From contig CAVQVM010000011.1 in NCBI GenBank assembly GCA_963717085.1, positions 310,001 to 374,000 on the forward strand: a stretch of DNA of 64,000 nt, in the 5' to 3' direction. The notes below the pieces were generated by a model. It was not told where the DNA came from, ran no database searches, and saw nothing but the letters and a program-made list of their open reading frames with translations. Origin of the DNA: DASQUK01 sp963717085. GTDB lineage: Bacteria; Actinomycetota; Acidimicrobiia; Acidimicrobiales; VFJN01. Position numbers and translations under genes: made by a program. This document shows, one piece after another, positions 1-7,964 of this stretch; the first letter of the stretch is position 1, and every line of letters begins with the position of its first letter.

Positions 1-28
1 CGGCCGCCACTGTACCTTTCGTCGATTC

Positions 29-50
29 GCCAACCGCATCGGGGGTTGGC
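29..50. other. hairpin just before the first gene
   Basis: Arms GCCAACC (29-35) and GGTTGGC (44-50) pair perfectly over 7 bp with an 8-nt loop. It ends 2 nt before the TTG start of the formiminotransferase gene and has no T-run. It could be the terminator of a gene left of the window or a structure in the leader. No ribosome binding site is visible between it and the TTG, so that start is not secure. Confidence 0.4.
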
Positions 51-52
51 CC

Positions 53-838
53 TTGCTTGAATCCGTCGTGAACGTCAGTGAAGGATCTCGCCCCCACGTC
101 GTCACGGCGATCGCTTCGTCTGCGGTTGGTTCGTTGCTCGACGTGCATTCGGATGTCCATCACAACCGTTCGGTGCTCACGCTGGTGGGCGAGGAGGCGC
201 CGCGGGCCGTGGCGCGGGCGGCCGTGGCCGCGCTCGACCTGAGGCGCCACCAGGGCGTCCACCCCCGTTTCGGCGTCGTCGACGTCGTGCCGTTCGTGCC
301 GTTGACCGGGTCGACGCTGGTGGACGCCTTGGCGGCCCGCGACCGCTTCCTGGACTGGCTGGCCAGCGAGCTGGGGGTTCCCGGGTTCGCCTACGGTCCG
401 GAACGAACCCTGCCCGAGGTGCGCCGGCTGGCCTTCGCGGAGCTGCCGCCCGACCGGGGACCGTCGCGGCCCCACCCCACCGCCGGCGCCACCGCCGTCG
501 GGGCGCGTCCGGTGTTGGTGGCCTGGAACGTGTGGCTCGCAGAGCCCGACCTGGCGCGGGCGCAGCGGATCGCCCGGGAGATCAGGGGCCCGCGGCTGCG
601 GGCGCTGGGGCTGCCGGTCGGCGGGCGGGTGCAGGTGTCGATGAACCTCGTCGAGGTCGACGAGCTCGGGCCAGCGGAGGCGTGGGACCTGGTGGCGGAA
701 CGGGGAGCGGTCGCCGGCGCGGAACTGGTGGGCCTGGTGCCCCGGTCGGTCCTCGAGCGGACCGATCCGGCGCGCTGGGCGGAGCTGGATCTGGCGGAGG
801 ACAAGACGATCGAGTCGCGCCTCGCCGGGCTGTCCTGA
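53..838 (+). CDS. glutamate formiminotransferase-like protein
   Basis: This 261-residue protein resembles the formiminotransferase half of FTCD, which moves the formimino group of N-formiminoglutamate to tetrahydrofolate in histidine breakdown. The family N-terminus VVNVSEG is at residues 5-11, followed by HHNRSVLTL (36-44) and GVHPRFGVVDVVPF (about 68-81), the N-terminal subdomain core with substrate-binding His and Arg. It lacks the cyclodeaminase domain and is slightly shorter than stand-alone homologues of about 300 residues. The TTG start fits the expected N-terminus, but the frame is open to the window edge and a hairpin replaces the ribosome binding site. No other histidine-degradation gene is nearby, so the pathway role is inferred from the family only. 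Confidence 0.8.
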   Translation: MLESVVNVSEGSRPHVVTAIASSAVGSLLDVHSDVHHNRSVLTLVGEEAPRAVARAAVAALDLRRHQGVHPRFGVVDVVPFVPLTGSTLVDALAARDRFLDWLASELGVPGFAYGPERTLPEVRRLAFAELPPDRGPSRPHPTAGATAVGARPVLVAWNVWLAEPDLARAQRIAREIRGPRLRALGLPVGGRVQVSMNLVEVDELGPAEAWDLVAERGAVAGAELVGLVPRSVLERTDPARWAELDLAEDKTIESRLAGLS

Positions 839-890
839 TCCCGCAGAGGCGAGGCTCCGCCCGCCGCCCAGCCACCCCGTCGGGACGCGG

Positions 891-1172
891 TCAGGCCGAG
901 GCGGTGCTTGCCGCCTGGCGTGCGAGGGCGCGCTGGCGGCGGATGCGCCGGCGCTCGCGCTCGCTCATGCCGCCCCAGATGCCGAACTTCTCGCTGTGGA
1001 CGAGGGCGTACTCGAGGCACTGGGCGCGCACGATGCAGCCCCGGCACACCTCCTTGGCCTCGCGCGTGGAGGCACCACGCTCGGGAAAGAAGAGGTCGGG
1101 GTCGACGCCCAAGCAGTTGGCGTAGTCCTGCCAGGTGTTGTCTTCGGGATCCGTGGCCACGGGGAGTTTCAT
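891..1172 (-). CDS. WhiB-family iron-sulfur transcription factor
   Basis: This 93-residue protein has the four WhiB cysteines at C20, C43, C46 and C52 (pattern C-x22-C-x2-C-x5-C), which bind a [4Fe-4S] cluster, then GIWGG near residue 64 and a basic C-terminal tail rich in Arg that contacts DNA. WhiB proteins are actinobacterial regulators that act with the primary sigma factor on development, redox or cell division genes. The start follows a good Shine-Dalgarno-like AGGGGG on the minus strand. It converges on the formiminotransferase gene and diverges from the macro-domain gene. Which Wbl subgroup it belongs to cannot be settled by eye. Confidence 0.93.
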   Translation of the reverse strand: MKLPVATDPEDNTWQDYANCLGVDPDLFFPERGASTREAKEVCRGCIVRAQCLEYALVHSEKFGIWGGMSERERRRIRRQRALARQAASTASA

Positions 1173-1247
1173 CTGGCCCCCTTCCCGCCTGTCTCAGCTG
1201 GGTCCGTGTGCGGCCCGTCGAGAGCACCACCATCCCGAACTGATGCC

Positions 1248-1262
1248 ACACGTGTAATTACA
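1248..1262. promoter_or_regulatory. overlapping palindromes upstream of whiB
   Basis: ACACGTGT (1248-1255) and TGTAATTACA (1253-1262) are perfect palindromes that overlap in the 140-bp divergent region between the WhiB and macro-domain genes. The second is strikingly AT-rich for this genome. They may be an operator or include a minus-strand -10 element (TGTAAT) for whiB. No regulator can be assigned. Confidence 0.35.
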
Positions 1263-1312
1263 ATGGTGTGATCTTCCACCACAGACGGCGATTGCGCAAG
1301 GGGTAGGCGGGG

Positions 1313-1828
1313 TTGACGCGCGCGCCGGCGGTCGAGGCAGTGCACGCCGACATCACGACGCTGGAGGTCGACGCCATCGTCAACGCCGCCAGGGCGAGCC
1401 TCCTGGGGGGCGGGGGTGTCGACGGCGCCATCCATCGAGCCGCCGGTCCCGACCTACTCGAGGAGTGCCGCACGCTGGACGGATGTGACACCGGTGATGC
1501 CAAGGCGACCAGCGGCTACCGGCTGCCGGCTCGCTGGGTCATCCACACCGTCGGACCGGTGTGGAGGGGCGGAGGCGAGGGCGAGGCCGACCAGCTGGCG
1601 TCCTGCTACCGCCGGTGCCTCGAGATCGCGGACGAGATCGGTGCCGGGAGCGTCGCGGTTCCCGCCATCTCCACCGGGGCCTATGGCTTTCCCGCGCGCC
1701 AAGCCGCCGAGATCGCCGTCGACACCCTCCGCTCGACGCCCACGGATGTGGAGCGCGTGCTCCTGGTGGCATTCGACGACGACACGCTGGGTTTGTACCG
1801 GGAGCGACTGGAGCGGCCGCCGGGCTGA
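1313..1828 (+). CDS. macro-domain ADP-ribose hydrolase
   Basis: This 171-residue single-domain protein resembles YmdB-type macro domains, which remove O-acetyl from ADP-ribose or ADP-ribose from targets. The diagnostic loops are DAIVNAA (20-26), LLGGGGVDGAIH (30-41), and the phosphate-binding loop ISTGAYGFP (119-127). Family members usually have Asn-Ala-Ala-Asn in the first loop; here the last residue is Arg (NAAR), so the adenosine-side catalytic Asn is altered while the N24 position is kept. A TTG start is used, after a purine-rich AAGGGG. It stands alone and diverges from whiB. Confidence 0.88.
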   Translation: MTRAPAVEAVHADITTLEVDAIVNAARASLLGGGGVDGAIHRAAGPDLLEECRTLDGCDTGDAKATSGYRLPARWVIHTVGPVWRGGGEGEADQLASCYRRCLEIADEIGAGSVAVPAISTGAYGFPARQAAEIAVDTLRSTPTDVERVLLVAFDDDTLGLYRERLERPPG

Positions 1829-1899
1829 GCCCAGGCCGACCACACCCGGCTTCCTGCCGGCGCTGGCGCCCCAGGGGCCGTGGGGTGCATGATGAACGC

Positions 1900-2595
1900 A
1901 TGGGGCTGGGCGACGACGGGCTGCGCCGGGGACGGCAGCTCGCTCACGGCTCCGGCGGTGAGACCCTCCTCGCAGCCGTCATCTTCGCGGTCGCCTTGGG
2001 CTTCACCTGGGTGAACCACGGCGGAAACGATTCCGTCGAGCTGGCGGCACCATCGGCCCAGACCGGCGAGAAAGGGACGTCGACCACGATCCCGCCGAGC
2101 CAACCGGCGATTGCCGCGTCGTTCAGCAAGACCGGCGCGATCATCCGCCCCGCCCCGTCGGTGGCGCGCATCATCGACCCCGATACCGGCGAGGAGGTGG
2201 TGGTCCCGCTGCCACCCGGCTCGACGGTGGTCGACGGTGAGGTGGTCCCGATCGGAAGCACTGGGACGACACGCCCGGGAAGCACGGGGACGACCAGGCC
2301 GGGGACCGGAACCACAGCGCCCACCACCACGACGACCGCGCCCACCACCACGACGACCGCGCCCACCACCACGACGACCGCGCCCACCACCACGACGACC
2401 GAGCCCACCACCACGACAACCGAGCCCACCACCACGACAACCGAGGCGCCACCGAACCGCCACCGCCCCCTGCCGGCGGGCTCCTCGGGGGTGTCGTCGA
2501 CCTGCTGGGTGGCTGAACCGAACGGTCAGGCCGACCGGCGGCCGCCTGAGCGGCGCAGTTCGCGCTTCTGCTCGATGAAGTCCACGAGAACGTAG
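1900..2595 (+). CDS. membrane-anchored protein with APTTTTT repeats, C-terminus probably frameshifted
   Basis: From ATG 1900 (GTG 1885 is possible) the protein has one hydrophobic segment at about residues 21-37 (LLAAVIFAVALGF), a 100-residue extracellular part, and six APTTTTT/EPTTTTT heptapeptides. I do not recognise a domain. As read, the frame runs to 2595 and ends in an Arg-rich tail that overlaps the convergent VWA gene by 70 bp. In the frame that stops at 2516, the same DNA encodes a natural-looking tail, Pro-rich then GGLLGGVVDLLGG, that clears the VWA gene. A one-base loss near the end of the repeats would join the two, so the true end is probably 2516. Confidence 0.55.
   Translation: MGLGDDGLRRGRQLAHGSGGETLLAAVIFAVALGFTWVNHGGNDSVELAAPSAQTGEKGTSTTIPPSQPAIAASFSKTGAIIRPAPSVARIIDPDTGEEVVVPLPPGSTVVDGEVVPIGSTGTTRPGSTGTTRPGTGTTAPTTTTTAPTTTTTAPTTTTTAPTTTTTEPTTTTTEPTTTTTEAPPNRHRPLPAGSSGVSSTCWVAEPNGQADRRPPERRSSRFCSMKSTRT
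2317..2445 (+). repeat. 21-bp coding tandem repeat (APTTTTT/EPTTTTT x6)
   Basis: Six nearly identical 21-bp units encode Ala/Glu-Pro-Thr5. The first units carry GCG (Ala), the later ones GAG (Glu), and the last two switch one ACG codon to ACA. Such Thr-rich spacers usually hold an exported domain away from the membrane. The array is a likely site for unit-number change and for sequence error. Confidence 0.85.
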
Positions 2596-4547
2596 TCGCC
2601 CAGCGTCTCGGGGGTGGTGAAGAACGCGCGCCCCTTGTTGAGCCGGGTGAGCTTCTCGACGAACGAGCGCAGGTGGCCGGTGGGGTCGAGCATGAACGTG
2701 TTGATGCGGATTCCCTCGCGGGTGCAGCGCACCACCTCCCGCAGGGTGGCGTCGACGGTCTCGCGCACCGGGGGGTACGAGAAGAACGGCTCGGCGATGC
2801 CCGGCTCGAAATGGGCCGTGGGCTCGCCGTCGGTGATCATGATGATCTGCTTGGTGCCCGATTGGCGGGCCAGGAGCCGCCGGCTGATCTGGAACGCGTG
2901 CTGCATGTTGGTGCCGTACACGAAGTCCCAGGAGACCTCGGGCAGGTCCTGCGGGCGGATCTCGCGGGCCACCTCGCTGAAGCCGACCAGTCCCAGGTAG
3001 TCGCGCGGGAACTGGAGGGAGATGAGCGAGTGCAGCGCCATCGCCACCTTCTTGGCGGCCAGGAAGTTGTCGCGCATGGGCATCGACAGCGACAGGTCGA
3101 GCATGAGCACGGTCGACGAGCGAACGACGTGCTCGGTGCGCTCGACCTCGAAGTCGTCAGGTGACAGCAGCACAGGCGTGCCTCGCCCAGATCGTGCTAT
3201 GGCGTTGCGGACCGTGCGCTCGATGTTGAGGTTGAACGGGTCGCCGAACTCGTAGGCCTTGGTCTCGTAGGTGCGCTCGTGCCCGGCACCCGACCGCTCG
3301 AGCTCGTGGCGGCCCAGCTTGTCGCGGGCCAGGCGCTGGAACAGGTCGTGCAGGGCGTTGCGGCCGATGCGGCGGAGGCCCTTGGGCGTGAGCTCGAGCC
3401 GCCCCTCGCGCTGGTCGACCAGTCCGGCCTCCTGGAGCAGGCGGGTGAGCCGGGCCAGCTCGTCGAGGCTGCGGGCGGAATCGTCGCCCAGCAGCTCGCG
3501 CGCGCGGTCGATGTCCACCTCAGCCAGCGCGCCGGGGTTGGCGGCGCCCCGCAGAAGCTGCTCCAGCCGGTCGAGGTCACCCAGCTCCTCCATGGTGGCC
3601 GCCGCCTCGGCCATGCCGAGCGGATCCTGGCCCTGGAAGTTGTAGCGCTGGTCCCAGCCCATCTCCGGGAACATCCCCCGCAGCTGCTGGCCGAGCTGAT
3701 CGACCTGCCAGCGCAGGTCCATGTCGTCGAGGAGCTGTTCGGCCAGCTGCTGGATCTGCGCCCGCTGCTCGGGCGTCATCGAGGCCAGCATCGCCTGCAT
3801 GGCGGCCATGCGGCGGGCGAGCACCTCCAGCAGCTCGTCGAGGTTCTGGGGGTTCTCGGGGAAGAAGTCGCCGTAGCGCTGCATGAAGCCCGCGAAGTCC
3901 GGCTCCTCCCCCCGCGAGCGCTGGTCGAGCATCTGGTTGAGCTCGGCCAGCATGTCCTTCATCCGAGCCATGTCCTCGGGCGTCATCGACTCGACGGCCC
4001 CGGTCATGCGGTTGACGTAGGAGTCGAGCACCTGCTGGCGGAGCCGCTCGACCAGCTCGTCGAACCGCTGCTGGGCCTCGGCCGAGGCGAAGTCGTAGTT
4101 CTGGAGCTCGCGCACCATGCCCGCGAGGTCCGCGGGGAGCATCTCCAGCTGCATGTTGCGCTCGTCGGCGGCGCCCTGCGCCGTCTCGGCCCGACGCGGG
4201 TCGCCGCTGGCGCGGGCGTCGCGGACCTGCCGGTCGATCTCGGCCCGCTCGGTGTCGATGACCTGGCGCAGCTCCTCGGCGATCTCGTCGTAGACGCCAC
4301 CGAGGTCGAACCGGTCGAGCCGCTCCTGGCGCTCGCGGCGCAGGCGGTCGAGCAGGTCGCGGATCCCCTCGACCATCTGGCCCTGCCGGTCGCGGAACCC
4401 GGACTGTAGGAGCCGCCGGAGCGCGGCGTTGAGGTCGCCGTGGTACAGCAGGTCGTCGGTCATCTGTTCGAGCACGGCGTCGGCGTCGAGGTCGAAGCCG
4501 ACCTGGGTGCCGTCCCAGCGGCTGTAGCGGAACCGGGGGCGAGGCAT
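2526..4547 (-). CDS. von Willebrand factor A domain protein
   Basis: This protein of about 673 residues has a long Gln/Glu/Arg-rich helical region (about 1-460) and a C-terminal VWA domain with a full MIDAS metal site: LDLSLS (about 483-488, DxSxS) and ITDGEP (about 570-575). VWA proteins of this type work with MoxR/ChlI-like AAA+ ATPases to remodel or insert metal into other proteins; the ATPase at 6510-7922 is the obvious partner. I chose ATG 4547 (MPRPRFRYSRWDG), because relatives begin close to this motif; GTG 4571 is also open. Two genes on the other strand lie between it and the ATPase. Confidence 0.85.
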   Translation of the reverse strand: MPRPRFRYSRWDGTQVGFDLDADAVLEQMTDDLLYHGDLNAALRRLLQSGFRDRQGQMVEGIRDLLDRLRRERQERLDRFDLGGVYDEIAEELRQVIDTERAEIDRQVRDARASGDPRRAETAQGAADERNMQLEMLPADLAGMVRELQNYDFASAEAQQRFDELVERLRQQVLDSYVNRMTGAVESMTPEDMARMKDMLAELNQMLDQRSRGEEPDFAGFMQRYGDFFPENPQNLDELLEVLARRMAAMQAMLASMTPEQRAQIQQLAEQLLDDMDLRWQVDQLGQQLRGMFPEMGWDQRYNFQGQDPLGMAEAAATMEELGDLDRLEQLLRGAANPGALAEVDIDRARELLGDDSARSLDELARLTRLLQEAGLVDQREGRLELTPKGLRRIGRNALHDLFQRLARDKLGRHELERSGAGHERTYETKAYEFGDPFNLNIERTVRNAIARSGRGTPVLLSPDDFEVERTEHVVRSSTVLMLDLSLSMPMRDNFLAAKKVAMALHSLISLQFPRDYLGLVGFSEVAREIRPQDLPEVSWDFVYGTNMQHAFQISRRLLARQSGTKQIIMITDGEPTAHFEPGIAEPFFSYPPVRETVDATLREVVRCTREGIRINTFMLDPTGHLRSFVEKLTRLNKGRAFFTTPETLGDYVLVDFIEQKRELRRSGGRRSA

Positions 4548-4774
4548 GACTCGCGCCACCGTACCGGTCACCGTTCAGGAATGCGTCTGTGCCCCAGTGG
4601 GCGCTCGCGGAAGTTCCGTGGATGTATCGCCGTGTCAGATTCGTCGCTGGCGAGGACCGCAGGAGGAAGGCGCAGCCAGCGACTGCGGTGACGACGAGGA
4701 CGATGTCCAGCGGCGGATCTGGCCGGCGAGACGCCACGATGACTTCCCGAGGGACCACTAGGTTGTGGCGGTCG

Positions 4775-5431
4775 ATGCGTGTGGAGATCTGGTCCGACGT
4801 GGTGTGCCCGTGGTGCTACGTCGGCGCCCGCCGGTTCTCGGCCGCGCTCGACCGCTTCGACGGTGAGGTCGAGGTGGCGTACCGGGCGTTCGAGCTCGAC
4901 CCCACAGTCCCGGCCGGCGGCATGGACCTCGCCGACTACCTCGCCCGCAAGTTCGGCGGCCCGGCGGCACTCGACGGCGTGCGCGGCCGGCTGGCCCGCG
5001 TCGGCGCCGAGGTGGGCATCGACTTCCGGTGGGACGGCACGCGCCGGGTCAACACCTTCGACGCCCACCGGCTCGCCGTGTGGGCGGAGGACGTGGGTGG
5101 CCCCGGGGTTCGGTCGGCGTTGGAGCACCGCCTGTTCCGTGCGTACTTCATCGACAACCACGACGTCTCCGACCACGCCGTGCTGTCCGCCCTGGCGGCC
5201 GAGGTGGACCTGGACCCCGCCACCGCAGCGGGGGCCCTGGCGTCGGGCTCAGGCGCCGACCGGGTGCGGGCCGAGGAGGCGCGGGCCACCGAGCTCGGGA
5301 TCGGCGCGGTACCGACGTTCGTGATCGAGGGCCGGTGGGCGATCCCCGGTGCCCAGGACGTCGACACGTTCATCCAGGTCCTCCAGCGCGCGGCCGAGCG
5401 CATCGTGCCACTGGCGACGCCCGAGGAGTGA
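4775..5431 (+). CDS. DsbA-family thiol oxidoreductase (FrnE-like)
   Basis: This 218-residue thioredoxin-fold protein starts MRVEIWSDVVCPWCYVG, placing the redox CPWC at residues 11-14, and ends with the cis-Pro segment AVPTFVIEG. That architecture (CPWC near the N-terminus, helical insertion, no signal peptide) matches FrnE/2-hydroxychromene-2-carboxylate isomerase-like cytoplasmic DsbA proteins. Partner proteins are unknown. ATG 4775 is preferred; TTG 4763 would add four residues. It is followed after 77 bp by the GH1-like gene on the same strand. Confidence 0.88.
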   Translation: MRVEIWSDVVCPWCYVGARRFSAALDRFDGEVEVAYRAFELDPTVPAGGMDLADYLARKFGGPAALDGVRGRLARVGAEVGIDFRWDGTRRVNTFDAHRLAVWAEDVGGPGVRSALEHRLFRAYFIDNHDVSDHAVLSALAAEVDLDPATAAGALASGSGADRVRAEEARATELGIGAVPTFVIEGRWAIPGAQDVDTFIQVLQRAAERIVPLATPEE

Positions 5432-5508
5432 GGCTCTATTCCGCGGGTCACGAAGATCGCACCGACCAACATGGACACACACCCCGCTGGCAGCGGAATC
5501 GACCCCCA

Positions 5509-6465
5509 GTGAGCGAGCGACCAACTCCCTGGTGGGGCACGGGCGCGGCTGCGACCCAGTGCGAGGGGGCCGCCCCGCGCTCCGACTGGGCGGGATGGGA
5601 GACCGAGGGACGGGTGCCTCCGTCCGGTGACGGCAACGGCTTCCGCACTCGGTACGCCGATGACTTCGCGCTGCTGGCCGAGCACGGGATCACACACCAC
5701 CGCCTTACCGTCGAGTGGGCACGCCTCGAGCCCAGCGAGGGCCGCTGGGACGAGAACGAGGTGGCCCACCTGCGCCGGGTCCTGGAGGCGGGCCGCGACG
5801 CAGGCATGGCGGCGTGGGCGTGCCTGCTGCACGGCTCTGCGCCCGGTTGGTTCACCGACGATCAGCGGGGCTGGCTGGACGACAAGGCGGCCACCCTCAC
5901 GTGGCCCCGGCACGTGGACCGGGTGGCCGAGGCCCTGGGCGACCTGGTGGCCGGGTGGGTCCCGATCCACGAACCCGACCTCGCGGCCCGGCTCGCCTAC
6001 GGGGAGGGCGTCTTCCCGCCGGGCCGCCGCCGCGAGGACGACGAGCGCGATGTGCTCGCCACGCTGCGGGTTGCGGAACGCGAGGCCGCCCGCCTGCTGC
6101 GGACCGGGGGCACGCCGGTGGCCGTGACGGCCCGGCCCGGCGAGCCCCGCGAGGCCGAGGACCTGCTGATCGTCAGCGCCGCCGCCGACGAGCTGGAGAC
6201 GCCGCTGGAGCACGCGGCCGACGAGTTCCCGGACGCCGGGATCGTGGTGGTGACCGGCGACCCGACCGGCGAGGGGCGGGTGCAGCGGGCCGCCGACACG
6301 GTCGCCGCCGCCTACCGCGACGGCATGGGCGTCGTCGGGGGGTTCCACCTGCCGGCGATCGACGGCTACGAGTGGCACCGGGGCTTCGACGCGCGGCTCG
6401 GGCTGTTCGATCGGGACCGCAACCCGAAGGAGACCCTGGGGGCGCTGGTCCCGATCGTTCCTTGA
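5509..6465 (+). CDS. degenerate glycoside hydrolase family 1-like protein
   Basis: This 318-residue protein is recognisable as GH1 (beta-glucosidase fold) by HHRLTVEWARLEPSEG (63-78) and the C-terminal YEWHRGFDARLGLFDRD (287-303). Normal GH1 enzymes have about 450 residues. The acid/base motif is HEP (154-156) in place of NEP. The nucleophile motif TENG is replaced by VTGDPTG (248-254), so the catalytic Glu is missing. The GTG start at 5509 comes soon after an ATTCCGC/GCGGAAT inverted pair. I infer a non-hydrolytic or altered carbohydrate-binding role. The stop codon lies inside a palindromic repeat. Confidence 0.75.
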   Translation: MSERPTPWWGTGAAATQCEGAAPRSDWAGWETEGRVPPSGDGNGFRTRYADDFALLAEHGITHHRLTVEWARLEPSEGRWDENEVAHLRRVLEAGRDAGMAAWACLLHGSAPGWFTDDQRGWLDDKAATLTWPRHVDRVAEALGDLVAGWVPIHEPDLAARLAYGEGVFPPGRRREDDERDVLATLRVAEREAARLLRTGGTPVAVTARPGEPREAEDLLIVSAAADELETPLEHAADEFPDAGIVVVTGDPTGEGRVQRAADTVAAAYRDGMGVVGGFHLPAIDGYEWHRGFDARLGLFDRDRNPKETLGALVPIVP

Positions 6466-6502
6466 AGAACTTGTGGGCTATGAGCCCCCAAGATCTTCAA
6501 AG
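6461..6502. repeat. TTGAAGA/TCTTCAA intergenic palindrome, copy 1
   Basis: Outer arms TTGAAGA and TCTTCAA (7 bp) enclose CTTG/CAAG and an inner GGGCT-ATG-AGCCC hairpin. The GH1-like stop codon TGA (6463-6465) is inside the left arm, and the right side ends 8 bp before the stop of the convergent ATPase gene, so it could end transcription both ways. Related copies occur at 19889 and 56995. Confidence 0.75.
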
Positions 6503-6509
6503 ACTGGGT

Positions 6510-7922
6510 TCAGCTGCGTGAGCGGTAGGTGGCGCGGCCGTCGACCGCGTCCTTGTTGAGCCGCTTGGCCAGGTGCAGGCCCTCGAGCACCAGCTCGACG
6601 GCGCTGGCCACGGCGGCGGGACTCTCGTCGCCGCCCGTGAGCTCGGCCACCGATTCGCGCAGGGCAGGGACGTCCTCGACCAGCCGGGCGAGGTCGGCGG
6701 AGGACACGTCCTCGCCGGTGTGGACGACGGCCCCGTCGTCGAACGACACCACCACGTCGCGCAGCTGGCCCGGGTTGACGCGCCGCTTGAACACGGTGAG
6801 CACCGCCGACCGCAACAGGTGCTCGGCGATCTGCTCGTCCCGTCCCTCGTCGAGGGTCTCTATCTCGACCTTGCCCATGGTCGACGCCGCGAGCGCGTCG
6901 AGGTCGCTCACGCGGGGGCTGACCTCGCGCTCGCCGTGGCGCAGGGCCCGGCGGGTGGCGTTGGCCACCAGCACCTCGCTGTTGGACACGGTGAGCCGCA
7001 CCGACACCCCCGAGCGCTGGTTGATGTGCGCACTGTCGCGGGCCAGGTGGCTGAGCGTGGCCACGATCTCGGTCATGTACGGCGGCACCGACACCCGGAC
7101 GCCCTCGACGTCGAACGGCCGGGCCTCCTGCGCGGCGATGGCGACCTCGGTCTCGACATCCAGCGGGTAGTGGGTGCGGATCTGGCTGCCGAACCGGTCC
7201 TTCAGCGGAGTGATGATGCGGCCCCGGTTGGTGTAGTCCTCGGGGTTGGCAGTGGCCACCAGCACGACGTCGAGAGGCAGCCGGATCTTGTAGCCCCGCA
7301 CCTGCACGTCGCGCTCCTCCAGCACGTTCAGCAGGCCCACCTGGATGCGCTCGGCCAGGTCGGGCAGCTCGTTGATGGCGAAGATGCCCCGGTTGGTGCG
7401 GGGCACGAGGCCGTAGTGGATGGTCAGTTCGTCGGACAGGTAACGCCCCTCTGCCACCTTGATCGGGTCGACCTCGCCGATGAGGTCGGCGACCGACGTG
7501 TCGGGCGTGGCGAGCTTCTCGCCGAAGCGCTGGTCGCGGTGGACCCAGTCGACGGGCGTGGCGTCGCCCTGCTCAGCGACGAGCTCGCGGGCATAGCGGG
7601 AGACCGGAGCTTCGGGATCGTCGTTGATCTCGCTACCGGCGACGATGGGGATCCACTCGTCGAGCAGCTCGACCAGCAACCGGATCATGCGGGTCTTCGC
7701 CTGGCCCCGCTCACCCAGGAAGATGATGTCGTGCCCCGCCAGCACGGCGTTCTCGAGCTGGGGGAGGACGGTCTCGCCGTAGCCGATGACCGACGGGATG
7801 AGCTGCTCGCCGGCGGCGATCCGACGCACGGCGTTGCGACGGATCTCGTCCTTGACGGGAATGGAGCGCCAACCCGACGCCCGGAGCTCTCCCAGGGTGG
7901 TGGGACGGGGGGAGTCCGACAT
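6510..7922 (-). CDS. MoxR/ChlI-like AAA+ ATPase
   Basis: This 470-residue protein has Walker A GERGQAKT (70-77), a Walker B-like IFAINELPDL (180-189, with Asn-Glu as in many MoxR/ChlI proteins), and sensor ATANPEDY (223-230) followed by an Arg-rich ITPLKDRFGSQ segment. It is related to the magnesium-chelatase ChlI/BchI fold but lies in no pigment cluster. The VWA protein at 2526-4547 is its likely partner, as in other MoxR-VWA pairs. ATG 7922 is chosen over TTG 7931. Confidence 0.87.
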   Translation of the reverse strand: MSDSPRPTTLGELRASGWRSIPVKDEIRRNAVRRIAAGEQLIPSVIGYGETVLPQLENAVLAGHDIIFLGERGQAKTRMIRLLVELLDEWIPIVAGSEINDDPEAPVSRYARELVAEQGDATPVDWVHRDQRFGEKLATPDTSVADLIGEVDPIKVAEGRYLSDELTIHYGLVPRTNRGIFAINELPDLAERIQVGLLNVLEERDVQVRGYKIRLPLDVVLVATANPEDYTNRGRIITPLKDRFGSQIRTHYPLDVETEVAIAAQEARPFDVEGVRVSVPPYMTEIVATLSHLARDSAHINQRSGVSVRLTVSNSEVLVANATRRALRHGEREVSPRVSDLDALAASTMGKVEIETLDEGRDEQIAEHLLRSAVLTVFKRRVNPGQLRDVVVSFDDGAVVHTGEDVSSADLARLVEDVPALRESVAELTGGDESPAAVASAVELVLEGLHLAKRLNKDAVDGRATYRSRS

Positions 7923-7964
7923 GTTCGCCAACCTACCGCCGGGTCGCGTCGCAGCGAGCCGCGG

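Noticed and set aside
2317..2445. CRISPR-like array
   Set aside because: The units are 21-bp, contiguous and in frame as APTTTTT; there are no spacers or cas genes. The same holds for 37367-37438 and 24930-25055.
3279..4409. A 376-codon plus-strand frame rich in Leu, His and Val
   Set aside because: It is the complement of the VWA protein's Glu/Arg/Gln-rich helical region; there is no start signal or family.
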